This document shows, piece after piece, positions 32,713 through 40,632 of a DNA stretch of 56,750 nt (positions are counted from its first letter, which is position 1; each line of letters begins with the position of its first letter). The position numbers and the translations under genes are program-made. Source of the DNA: an uncultured Lachnospiraceae bacterium (lineage in GTDB: Bacteria > Bacillota > Clostridia > Lachnospirales > Lachnospiraceae); contig CAMNSD010000028.1 of assembly GCA_946554445.1 (NCBI GenBank), forward strand, positions 1 to 56,750. Reading direction: 5' to 3'. Below the pieces are notes generated by a model. That model was not told the origin of the DNA and searched no databases. It saw nothing but the letters and a program-made list of their open reading frames with translations.

Positions 32713-32740
32713 AAAAACCCGTGAGGATAACTCACGGGTT
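32713..32740 (-). terminator. Intrinsic terminator of tRNA-Trp
   Basis: Read on the minus strand, AACCCGTGAG and CTCACGGGTT form a perfect 10-bp stem around TTATC (32716-32740), followed by a T run (32713-32717). It begins six bases after the tRNA. Confidence 0.85.
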
Positions 32741-32745
32741 GATGA

Positions 32746-32816
32746 CAGGGGCAGTAGGAATCGAACCCACATCGATGGTTTTGGAGACCACTGTTCTACC
32801 TTTGAACTATGCCCCT
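32746..32816 (-). tRNA. tRNA-Trp (anticodon CCA)
   Basis: A full cloverleaf can be drawn: acceptor AGGGGCA/TGCCCCT, D-stem GTTC/GAAC, anticodon stem GTGGT/ACCAT with loop CTCCAAA (anticodon CCA, tryptophan), a 4-base variable loop, T-stem GTGGG/CCTAC with loop TTCGATT, and discriminator G. The 3' CCA is not encoded. It is a single tRNA with its own terminator. Confidence 0.95.
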
Positions 32817-32940
32817 TTATTATGGTACGGCAGGCTTATAAAAACCGCCGAGAGTTATTATAGCACAGGTGGGATGGTTGCGCAAGGGGGAGAATGATAT
32901 CTCAAAAGGTGGAAAATATATTTTTAAGAAAAGGATTAGA

Positions 32941-33015
32941 ATTATAACATATAATTTTATAATGTTATAATTTTATAACATTTATAATTGACATTAAGGG
33001 TGTATATGCTAAAAT
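32941..33015 (+). promoter_or_regulatory. Promoter with three-copy operator of the XRE/ImmA/PIN module
   Basis: A strong promoter: TTGACA (32988-32993), 16 bp, TAAAAT (33010-33015). Just upstream lie three copies of TTATAACAT, two direct (32942-32950 and about 32973-32981) and one inverted (AATGTTATAA, 32961-32970). Such symmetric elements next to a -35 box fit binding by the downstream XRE protein, giving autoregulation. The binding is inference. The 200 bp between the tRNA and this element hold nothing else I recognise. Confidence 0.65.
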
Positions 33016-33043
33016 AACAGTAAACGGAAATGGAGGGATGATC

Positions 33044-33376
33044 ATGAATGAATTGCTTGGAGGTCGTATTAAGGCATTAAGGAGTGCAAAAAATTATACG
33101 CAGGAGCAAATGGCTGATCGGATTGGTGTAAGCAGGCAGAAGTATGCCCGTATTGAAAGCGGAGCAAATAGCATTACACTGGAGATTCTCTCCAAGATTG
33201 CAACAGCTTTAGACGTAACGGTGGGAGATATTACAAGAGTACTTGACGAGACGCCAATGGTTGCGTATAGGGTAGGAGAAGAAGGAATTTCGTCTGAAAA
33301 GATATTTGATATGCTTGATTTGTTTTATGCAAACAAACATCTGTATGCGAAACTTCAGCATAAGGATAAGGCATAA
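33044..33376 (+). CDS. XRE-family helix-turn-helix regulator (antitoxin-like)
   Basis: A 110-residue DNA-binding protein. The ATG at 33044 has GGAGG seven bases upstream; the ATG six bases earlier is too close to it. The HTH_3 domain covers residues 6-63 (RIKALRSAKNYTQEQMADRIGVSR, then ITLEILSKIATALDVTVGDI), followed by a short tail. It heads a three-gene run with an ImmA-type protease (11 bp later) and a PIN-domain protein. By family precedent it should repress the operon and be the cleavage target of the protease. The region is AT-richer than the flanking core genes. Confidence 0.88.
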   Translation: MNELLGGRIKALRSAKNYTQEQMADRIGVSRQKYARIESGANSITLEILSKIATALDVTVGDITRVLDETPMVAYRVGEEGISSEKIFDMLDLFYANKHLYAKLQHKDKA

Positions 33377-33387
33377 AGGAGGTTCAA

Positions 33388-34215
33388 ATGCAGGGAAGCA
33401 GAGGGAGAGAAATCCGGATTAAAGCTGATGAGTTCAGGGAAAAATGCAAAGTGAGTCGTTATGGAATTGTTAATTTATTTAAGGATTGCGAAAGACAGGG
33501 ATATAAAGTGCTTCGCTATCCTCTCGGTGAAGCAGCTGATCTTGGGTTTACATTGAAGAAAGATAATGACGTTGTAATTTTTACCAATACATGTAGTCGG
33601 TTGTCCAGAGAAATATTTACTTTGGCACATGAGATCGGTCATGTAATTCTTCATGGGGAGGAAGGGTTGCCTTTTATTGATGATAAAATAACGATTTCAG
33701 GTAGAAGTACGGATGAAAAGGAACAGGAAGCCAACTATTTTGCAGCTTGTTTACTAATGCCGGCAGATGAGGTGGAAAGATTCTTGGATTTAAAGATAAC
33801 CAGCTTCCTTGAGCAAAGATTATCAGCAATGGATATTGCGAGAATCATGTCCGAATTTAATGTAAGTTTTGATATGGCATTATATCGCTTGGAAAACCTT
33901 GGGAAGATCAATGAGGGTGAGCGGTTAATGCTCAATAGTGAAAAAAATTTAAAAAGGGTAGGAAATCTTCTTAAGAGCGTTGGGGGAAATTCCAGATTAA
34001 ATGTTGTAACTAATGATATTGATATACCATATGAGTATCTTGACTATGTTATTTATAATTACAATCACAATGCAATTCCCAAAGATACGCTTGAAAGGGT
34101 ATTGGAATGTTATCAGTTGAGTCTGGAGGATGTCAGTGATAGACTGGTAAATCATTTTGGCAATGAAGAAGACGATGACGATTCAGATGATATGATAGGA
34201 GATTTGACAGAGTGA
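33388..34215 (+). CDS. ImmA/IrrE-family metallopeptidase
   Basis: A 275-residue zinc peptidase of the ImmA/IrrE family. The active-site helix reads TLAHEIGHVILH (zinc ligands His81 and His85, catalytic Glu82), and the third ligand is expected in the following EQEANYFAACLLMP helix. Family members cleave XRE-type repressors to switch on their operons. About 100 C-terminal residues beyond the peptidase domain end in an acidic run (EEDDDDSDD) and may serve as a sensor or contact the PIN protein. AAAGGAGG precedes the ATG, and the stop overlaps the GTG start of the next gene. Confidence 0.88.
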   Translation: MQGSRGREIRIKADEFREKCKVSRYGIVNLFKDCERQGYKVLRYPLGEAADLGFTLKKDNDVVIFTNTCSRLSREIFTLAHEIGHVILHGEEGLPFIDDKITISGRSTDEKEQEANYFAACLLMPADEVERFLDLKITSFLEQRLSAMDIARIMSEFNVSFDMALYRLENLGKINEGERLMLNSEKNLKRVGNLLKSVGGNSRLNVVTNDIDIPYEYLDYVIYNYNHNAIPKDTLERVLECYQLSLEDVSDRLVNHFGNEEDDDDSDDMIGDLTE

Positions 34216-34868
34216 GAGCCTCTTTAGATACCAATGCAATTATCCATTTTTATAAAGCGGGACTCCAAGATATATTATTTAGTTTTTTTGATGAGGGTGT
34301 CTTTATATATGAACAAATTCGTAATGTGGAGTTGAAGAATCACGGGGAAGAAATTTTAGAAGAAGTTGATGCAGATATTGCGTTAGGGAAAATAGTTTTA
34401 TATACAGACATGAAGTTAAAAGAGCAGGCTGTTTACAAGATATTTGAAAATAATGTTAAGGATAACAGACTTCTATATGGAGCAGGAGATCTTGGAGAGG
34501 TATATGCAATTTCGTTGGCACAGACATTGGGTGCGTATTCTCTAGTGACAGATGATACAAAACAAGGTGGACCATACATGTCCCTTTTACAATTTGAAGA
34601 TGATATAATGCCATTTACATTTGCAGATGTTTTGATATTGAGATATCTTGTAGGAATTGTTGATGCAGACCAGACTGTAAAGGATTTTAATAGGATTAAT
34701 GAAGTTTCAGGTTTAAATTGGACATTTAAGAGTCAACTCTTAAAATTTAAAAAACGTTTTTGGAAAGAACCGTACAGAAAAGAAGATACTGAATGGATTC
34801 TTAAATTTACAGATGCAGATATTAATGGGTTAAGGAGTCAGATTGCATTGTTAAAAAAATCTATATGA
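34212..34868 (+). CDS. PIN-domain protein (toxin-like ribonuclease)
   Basis: A 218-residue protein starting with GTG inside the stop codon of the ImmA gene. The first 125 residues carry the acidic constellation of a PIN nuclease: Asp6 (SLDTNAII), Glu40, Asp93/Glu96 (GAGDLGEVYAI) and Asp114-Asp115 (LVTDDT). PIN proteins cut RNA and are common toxins. The C-terminal 90 residues are lysine-rich and unassigned. With the XRE and ImmA genes this makes a compact toxin-antitoxin-like module. The partner logic here is inference. Confidence 0.75.
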   Translation: MRASLDTNAIIHFYKAGLQDILFSFFDEGVFIYEQIRNVELKNHGEEILEEVDADIALGKIVLYTDMKLKEQAVYKIFENNVKDNRLLYGAGDLGEVYAISLAQTLGAYSLVTDDTKQGGPYMSLLQFEDDIMPFTFADVLILRYLVGIVDADQTVKDFNRINEVSGLNWTFKSQLLKFKKRFWKEPYRKEDTEWILKFTDADINGLRSQIALLKKSI

Positions 34869-34889
34869 TGAATTTAAAGTTATACATAA

Positions 34890-34933
34890 ACGCCAGATTC
34901 TAGGAACGCCTCTGAATCTGGCGTCTGTTTTTT
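34890..34933 (+). terminator. Intrinsic terminator of the XRE/ImmA/PIN operon
   Basis: ACGCCAGATTC (34890-34900) and GAATCTGGCGT (34914-34924) form a perfect 11-bp stem around a 13-base loop, followed by CTGTTTTTT. Confidence 0.85.
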
Positions 34934-34979
34934 ATAATTAACTATATATCATCTGTACTTTTGTATTTTCCATCCCCAA

Positions 34980-34999
34980 AATGATGCAGAAATGATGCA
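34980..34999 (+). promoter_or_regulatory. Tandem AATGATGCA element upstream of the WG/LRR gene
   Basis: Two perfect copies of AATGATGCA start 11 bp apart (34980-34988 and 34991-34999). A TATGAT -10-like hexamer follows nine bases later (35009-35014). The same tandem element, with one base different in the spacer, occurs at 49066-49085. It is a possible activator site in place of a -35 box. The 246-bp gap before the WG gene holds only this and the terminator of the preceding operon. Confidence 0.5.
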
Positions 35000-35114
35000 T
35001 TGTTGTTATATGATAAGGCAGACAAAGGATACGAAAAATCCATGTTTATAATAGGTAACAATATTTATTAGTAAGCAACAGTGCAGATACCCATGGGAAG
35101 AGGATAACAGCTAT

Positions 35115-38100
35115 ATGAGGAAAAGACTTTGCGAAATTTTAACGATTATGAGTTTGCTATTTACGCTCTACCACTATGCGGAGGAAAAGCCATTATATAT
35201 AGGTGATAAAACAAGCATCTGTGCCGCAGAGAACCATCCATACCCTGAGAAAACACCGAGCGCGTCTGCAAAGAAAGAAGTGCCGAAAGAGAACGGGAAG
35301 GAGATGCTGCTAAAGACGTCAAAAGAAACAGGAAAAGATATATCAGAAGATATTCCGGAAACAATACCGGAAGAAGAGACGACGGAATTATATCAGGAGA
35401 TAGTAGGCAGCGCAAAGCTGGATTGGCGCTGGATCATCAAGCCGGGGGAAGTTGAGGACTTCCAACTCCTGGGCAATACATACATAGCGGTCAAAAAAGA
35501 AAATGGGAAATATGGTATTCAGGATTCCCAAGGCAAATGGATCTGTGCAGAGGAATTTGATGCCATTGCTCCGTATAGCGAACACCTGGCATGTGCCTTA
35601 AACGGCGGGAAATATTATTATCTGGATGAAGAGGGACAATGCGTGACAGAAGGCGTGTTCCAGGAAGCCAGGAGTTTTCAGGAAGAAAGGGCGGCAGTGC
35701 GGATTAATGACCGCTGGGGATTCATTGATTCGAAGGGCGAGACAATTATAGACTGTCAGTATGAACAGGTCAGGGATTTCCGGGAAGGCCGTGCGGCTGT
35801 GAGCAAGCAGGGCCGCTGGGGATATATTGATCGGCAAGGAGAGACGATAGTACCCTGCCAATACGATGAGGTAAAAGATTACAGCGAAGAGCTTGCCGCG
35901 GTGAAGAAACAGAATAAATGGGGATACATTGACCAAAATGGTCAAACTATTATTGAACTCATGTATGACGAGGCAGGCAGTTTTAGCGAAGGCAAAGCAC
36001 CCGTGAAACGCGGGGACTATTCGGAGGAAGGCGTAGACGAATGGGCATATATTGATTCGCAGAACGTGGTCGTGATCGGTTATTATCCCTATTGTGCGGC
36101 CGGAGCGTTTCGCATGAATGTGGGGGAATTTCATGATGGACTGGCCTTTGTCACGGATGGGATTCCTGGTATTATAGACGAGAAGGGAGAGTGGGTGTTT
36201 GACTCTGCTTTTTTCATAGATGACTTTGCCTGGGATCCCAAATACAAAGCCATTCCGGCATATGTTTTCGCAGATGATGCCATGCTTCAGAGAAAATATG
36301 GATTAGTGGCAGCAGATGGAAGCTGTCTTCTGGCACCGGTATTTGATGCTGTGGAAATGCCAGTGGACGACTATGTCAAGGTGGCAGTGGCGGTGGACGG
36401 GAAGCTCCTTTATGGGGCGATACAGCTTTTTTCTTTGGAGGAAACAGATTATCCATCGGCATATGACGAGGGAATTGTGTCCGATTTCCTGTCAATGGAT
36501 TCGGAGGAATTTGAGAGAAACTATGACAAAAAGCAGCTGTATGCCAGAGATATCCTCTATTGCACCAGGGAGGCGTGGAAGTATGACGGGGAGAGAGTGG
36601 ATGGCTTTCAGGACGCCAGGGATTGCTATGAAGTGGAAAGTATTACGGCGATACGATTTGGCAGCGGGAATTTCAGGGGTGGGGATGTATTTGGAGAGAC
36701 TGCGGATCTGGCGGAGGAGCAGGAACCTGGATATGTGGTTGTCCGGTATTTCGGGGAATATGCCCTATCCATGTATTTTCGGGGAAATGCAGAGGGAGAG
36801 AGCGGGGAAACCGAGCCGGAACTCATAGAGCTTTCTTATATTAAGGTAAAACTGGAGAAAACGGACAGCAGGAAAGTGGCGCCGGCAGCCCTCTATGAGC
36901 GTCTGGAAGAATCCTATTATGAGGTGCAGGAGGAAATACAGTCGGGAGAGTGGGCCCTTTCCCCGGATCAAAAAAAGGCGGTGTGTATATCGAACGGAAT
37001 GCTTCCAAAACACCCGGCACAGATTTTTGTGCGTTATCAGGAGAAAACACCGGATCTTATTTTCCGGAGAACCTCAGAATGTCACTTCATGAACTGGATT
37101 GATGCGAGTCATTTTATCTGTTATAACGATGCCGGCCCCGTTATGGTTCACTTGGAGAGCGGTCAGATAGAAGACGTCAAAAAGAAAGAGGATGACTATG
37201 ACGGTTATGGATGTGATTATGAGATGCAGGGGGATTACCTGATCGCAACATGTCAGGATGAGGAGTACTATCGTTGGAAGATTGTCCGGGAAGACGGGGA
37301 GATACGGATGGCTGCAACAGATGCCTGCAAGGAGTTAAAGGAAATGTTGGAAGCAGGCTTTTTCCAGGATATTCCTTTTGGAAAGAAGGAAAAGGCGATT
37401 GTATTTTATGAGAAAAAGATAGGTTCCCCCTTTGTTGGATATCAAGTTCTGGTCTATAAAGAAACCGCCGGGAAAGATATCCTTTTGGAATGTGTATTTT
37501 GGATAGATAAGGAGAATGGGGATATTTATAAGCTGGGAGAGGAAGGCCATGAACTGGTAATGGCTGGTGTATTCCAGGGCTTCAGCTTACCGGATGAGCC
37601 GAAAATTAGCTTCACATATGGAAGGAAAACAGAGGATGAGGTGGTACAAGAATTGCTGAGCCAGGTGTCTGATTTCCTAAGAACAGAAGAAGGGTTGTCC
37701 GATTTTAAGATTATGTATGATGGCAGCAGCACTTTTCTGGGAAGAAAGTATGATTGTGTCAGTCTGATAGAGGATAACGGCACTACGGTACATACCCTGC
37801 AAAGATACCGGATCGATATGGAAACCGGAGCCTTGTACGAGGAATCAGAACATATTATGACAGGCAGGAGAATGGAACTGTACTATATGGGGGAAGGTTT
37901 TGATGGGCAGAAGGATGAATGGAGGACAGAGGAATATCGGGAGGCTTTACAGAGTGAAGCGCTGTTAGATTGGGAGTGGGTGATATTGCCCGGAAAATTT
38001 GATGATATTCAATTTCTAGGAGGCGAGTACATAGCCGTCCGGAAGGAAAATGGAAAATATGGTATCATGGACAGCTTGGGTGATTTTATAGATTCAGGAG

Positions 38101-39242
38101 AATATGATTCCATTGCGGCCTGTGGGGAACATATAGCGAGTTCCTGCGATGATGAGACAAACGACCATTTTGAGGAGGACAAATACCAGGCAGCGCCCAA
38201 ATATATTTATGAAGATAAAGCGATGAAGAGAAGAGTCTGCGGATTGGTGGGAACAGATGGAAGCTGGCTTCTCAACCCAGACTTTAACTCTTTGGAGGCA
38301 CCATATGGGGACTATGTCCGGGTGGTAGAAAAACATAATGGCAAAAACGTGTCTGGTGTAATACGATTGAAGAAAAAGTTCATGGAAGGATTGGCAGGAT
38401 ATAGAGTAAGTGAACTGGAACAATATCAGAGAGTCGTGCTTTATACAGATACCCAGGAGGACATAGATAAAATAGGACTGGTCACCTCATTAAAAGAATT
38501 AGATCTCCATCTGAGTTCCAAAGATGGGGAGGGCGCAATCTGGAATTTAGATGCGATTGGGGAACTGGAGAATCTGGAACAGTTGACAATAGGTGGTCAT
38601 GGAGGTGGGGAGGAATTGGATACTACATCTCTTAGAAAGCTGAAAAAAGTTAAGAAAATCAGTTTGTGGTCAACGGTTATGGATATGTCTTTCCTGTCAG
38701 GTATGGAAGCCCTGGAGGATGTGTATACGGACAGATGTACGGGGATGGCGGATTTGTCTATGCTTACGGGCTTAAAGAATTTAAAGAACATAAGCATTGA
38801 ATATGTTGACGTGGCAGATTTAAATTGCCTGAAAGATGCAGAACATCTGGAAGAGATCAGTATTCAGGCGACAGATGATATATACGGTTTTGAGGCATTG
38901 GAAAATTTTCATGAGATAGAGAGTCTGGATTTAAATGGGTATGGGGAAAATTCTGAACGTATGAATCTGGCTGTGTTAAAGAATATGAGAGAATTAGAAT
39001 CTGTCACGATAGGAAGGATTTCGATAGATGGCTTGGAGTCTTTGACCGACTTAGAACATTTGGAGTGGGTTATGTTGGTTGATACCGGTGTTGATGATAT
39101 AGAGATACTTTTTGAAATACCAAATCTGAAAAATCTGTATATATATGGGAATGAGAGTGAAACAGTGAGGAGACAGGCGGAAGAATATGCGGATTCGATT
39201 GAAGATATAGAAGTATCTGACGAGATGCCGTATGGGGGTTGA
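35115..39242 (+). CDS. Very large exported WG-repeat and leucine-rich-repeat protein
   Basis: A 1375-residue protein. A hydrophobic N-terminal segment (about 5-22) suggests export or anchoring, followed by a Lys/Glu/Thr-rich linker to about 95. WG repeats come next, for example RWGYIDRQGETIVPCQYDEV and KWGYIDQNGQTIIELMYDEA. A long middle region without a recognised family follows. A second copy of the first WG unit appears near residue 955 (compare LDWRWIIKPGEVEDFQLLG with LDWEWVILPGKFDDIQFLG), so the gene carries an internal duplication. The C-terminal 270 residues are leucine-rich repeats. Binding or adhesion is likely, but no enzyme motif is visible. It stands alone between two AT-rich modules. 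Confidence 0.8.
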   Translation: MRKRLCEILTIMSLLFTLYHYAEEKPLYIGDKTSICAAENHPYPEKTPSASAKKEVPKENGKEMLLKTSKETGKDISEDIPETIPEEETTELYQEIVGSAKLDWRWIIKPGEVEDFQLLGNTYIAVKKENGKYGIQDSQGKWICAEEFDAIAPYSEHLACALNGGKYYYLDEEGQCVTEGVFQEARSFQEERAAVRINDRWGFIDSKGETIIDCQYEQVRDFREGRAAVSKQGRWGYIDRQGETIVPCQYDEVKDYSEELAAVKKQNKWGYIDQNGQTIIELMYDEAGSFSEGKAPVKRGDYSEEGVDEWAYIDSQNVVVIGYYPYCAAGAFRMNVGEFHDGLAFVTDGIPGIIDEKGEWVFDSAFFIDDFAWDPKYKAIPAYVFADDAMLQRKYGLVAADGSCLLAPVFDAVEMPVDDYVKVAVAVDGKLLYGAIQLFSLEETDYPSAYDEGIVSDFLSMDSEEFERNYDKKQLYARDILYCTREAWKYDGERVDGFQDARDCYEVESITAIRFGSGNFRGGDVFGETADLAEEQEPGYVVVRYFGEYALSMYFRGNAEGESGETEPELIELSYIKVKLEKTDSRKVAPAALYERLEESYYEVQEEIQSGEWALSPDQKKAVCISNGMLPKHPAQIFVRYQEKTPDLIFRRTSECHFMNWIDASHFICYNDAGPVMVHLESGQIEDVKKKEDDYDGYGCDYEMQGDYLIATCQDEEYYRWKIVREDGEIRMAATDACKELKEMLEAGFFQDIPFGKKEKAIVFYEKKIGSPFVGYQVLVYKETAGKDILLECVFWIDKENGDIYKLGEEGHELVMAGVFQGFSLPDEPKISFTYGRKTEDEVVQELLSQVSDFLRTEEGLSDFKIMYDGSSTFLGRKYDCVSLIEDNGTTVHTLQRYRIDMETGALYEESEHIMTGRRMELYYMGEGFDGQKDEWRTEEYREALQSEALLDWEWVILPGKFDDIQFLGGEYIAVRKENGKYGIMDSLGDFIDSGEYDSIAACGEHIASSCDDETNDHFEEDKYQAAPKYIYEDKAMKRRVCGLVGTDGSWLLNPDFNSLEAPYGDYVRVVEKHNGKNVSGVIRLKKKFMEGLAGYRVSELEQYQRVVLYTDTQEDIDKIGLVTSLKELDLHLSSKDGEGAIWNLDAIGELENLEQLTIGGHGGGEELDTTSLRKLKKVKKISLWSTVMDMSFLSGMEALEDVYTDRCTGMADLSMLTGLKNLKNISIEYVDVADLNCLKDAEHLEEISIQATDDIYGFEALENFHEIESLDLNGYGENSERMNLAVLKNMRELESVTIGRISIDGLESLTDLEHLEWVMLVDTGVDDIEILFEIPNLKNLYIYGNESETVRRQAEEYADSIEDIEVSDEMPYGG

Positions 39243-39387
39243 GATAGTATTGAGATTTAAAATTTGCTTGAAAATTAATTAGACATTTTTTTACGAATAT
39301 GGTAGTATAATATTACAAAAAGGAGTAAATACTGACAAAAGAATACAGAACGTGTTAGTAGTATTAAACTACGCGGAAAATGATAAC

Positions 39388-39415
39388 TTGCTTTATATTT
39401 ATAATTTAGTATTAT
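39388..39415 (+). promoter_or_regulatory. Candidate promoter of the second ImmA gene
   Basis: TTGCTT (39388-39393), 16 bp, TATTAT (39410-39415) in very AT-rich DNA. A further TATAAT lies at 39306-39311, followed by AAAAAGGAG at 39318-39326 with no start codon at the right distance, possibly the remains of a lost gene start. Confidence 0.4.
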
Positions 39416-39498
39416 TGTATTAAAAAGTATAAAGCTGGTAAAAGATGAATAATATTATATATTTTCATACATACCGTTTAGATAAAGGTGGTGTACAT

Positions 39499-40068
39499 AT
39501 GTGTGCTATACTAGAAAAGATAAGAAATAAGTCTCCATATCAATTGTTTGACGAATATAATATTTCTATGATGCCACCAATAAATATTTCTTTATTGCTT
39601 GATAAAATAGGGATATCGGTAATTGCCAAAGATTTTTCAGATATTGAAGAGATGGCCGGAAGTAAACCAGGGTCTGTATTAGGTGCTGCATTTTCTAATA
39701 ATGATAATTTGACAATTTTTTATAAGAAATCGGATTCTTTACATAGAAAAAAATTTACTATTGCACACGAATTGGCACATTGCTGCCTAGATTGTCCTCA
39801 AAATGAAAGTTCTCATATAGAATTTAGATTAGAACCTTTTATAAATATGTCTGAAGAAGAATTACAAAAGGAACGTAGGGCAAACATATTTGCAGGGCAA
39901 TTATTAATACCAAAAGACCTTTTATTATCATATTATGATAAAATGATAATCCCGTCATTGACAGAGTTAGCGAAGATATTTGAAGTTTCCTCATCTGTAA
40001 TGGCAGCAAGATTAGATTATTTAAAAAAGGCATACTACAAAGATAGTGTAACGGAAATTATTATATAA
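39499..40068 (+). CDS. Stand-alone ImmA/IrrE-type metallopeptidase
   Basis: A 189-residue protein. I prefer the ATG at 39499, which has AAAGGTGG seven bases upstream, to an ATG 54 bases earlier with a weak site. The zinc motif is FTIAHELAHCCLD (His90, Glu91, His94), followed by the helix RRANIFAGQLLIPKDLL that normally supplies the third ligand. Unlike the first ImmA gene it has no XRE partner beside it. Its neighbour 21 bp downstream encodes a two-helix membrane protein. Codon use and base content are far more AT-rich than the flanks, a sign of recent transfer. Confidence 0.85.
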   Translation: MCAILEKIRNKSPYQLFDEYNISMMPPINISLLLDKIGISVIAKDFSDIEEMAGSKPGSVLGAAFSNNDNLTIFYKKSDSLHRKKFTIAHELAHCCLDCPQNESSHIEFRLEPFINMSEEELQKERRANIFAGQLLIPKDLLLSYYDKMIIPSLTELAKIFEVSSSVMAARLDYLKKAYYKDSVTEIII

Positions 40069-40089
40069 TCATAATAAAGGACTAGTAAG

Positions 40090-40611
40090 ATGGCTCAAAA
40101 GAAAAATGATATTCCATTGAATAGAAAAATAAACGACGTTTTAAGGAATGAGTCAATTAAAGGACAAAACGATTTTGGAGAGGAAGTGGAAAGTGAAAAG
40201 ACATTTGAAGAAGACTCTGAGGATATTGCGGATAAAATAATTGTTAATGCAAATCAATATTTTCTAATAAAAATTTTGTCGCCAGAAATTAATAAAAACG
40301 AAGATAAAAAACGTAAGCATAAGGATAAATTGATATCAATCGTTAAAATATTTTTAATTTGTCAATTTATAGTGCTTATGTGTTTGCTTTTCGGAGTGAC
40401 AATTATGATTTTTGTTTTTCATGGATTAAAAAATGACTTAGATTTAGCTTATATTGAATCAATAATTAAATTTATTTCGGTATATATTACTTCTGTGGTT
40501 GCAGAACTAATTGCCATGTTATATTTTATTGTTTCCAATGTATTTGATACATCTATTACAGGATTAGTAGAGATATACAAAGATGCAACGAATAATGAGC
40601 AGGAGAGTTGA
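40090..40611 (+). CDS. Two-helix membrane protein paired with the ImmA protease
   Basis: A 173-residue protein of no family I recognise. About 78 polar N-terminal residues with an acidic patch (EEDSEDIADKII) are followed by a lysine-rich stretch and two hydrophobic helices near 80-110 and 120-150, then a short tail. It follows the ImmA gene by 21 bp in the same AT-rich patch and ends in a hairpin. A membrane effector or sensor controlled by the protease is one reading; this is inference. Confidence 0.6.
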   Translation: MAQKKNDIPLNRKINDVLRNESIKGQNDFGEEVESEKTFEEDSEDIADKIIVNANQYFLIKILSPEINKNEDKKRKHKDKLISIVKIFLICQFIVLMCLLFGVTIMIFVFHGLKNDLDLAYIESIIKFISVYITSVVAELIAMLYFIVSNVFDTSITGLVEIYKDATNNEQES

Positions 40612-40622
40612 ATCTCTTGCTC
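40597..40622 (+). terminator. Bidirectional hairpin between the ImmA pair and agrC
   Basis: GAGCA-G-GAGA (40597-40606) pairs with TCTC-T-TGCTC (40613-40622) around GTTGAA, nine pairs with one mismatch, overlapping the stop of the membrane protein gene. A pyrimidine-rich stretch (ATCTTATCTTTC) follows. Two genes converge here. Confidence 0.5.
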
Positions 40623-40632
40623 ATCTTATCTT

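Noticed and set aside
32746..32816. tRNA-Trp as the integration site of the accessory region to its right
   Set aside because: Integrating elements normally use the 3' half of a tRNA gene. The 3' end of this minus-strand tRNA points left, towards the ABC exporter, while the accessory genes lie on its 5' side. No duplicated tRNA end was seen to the right.
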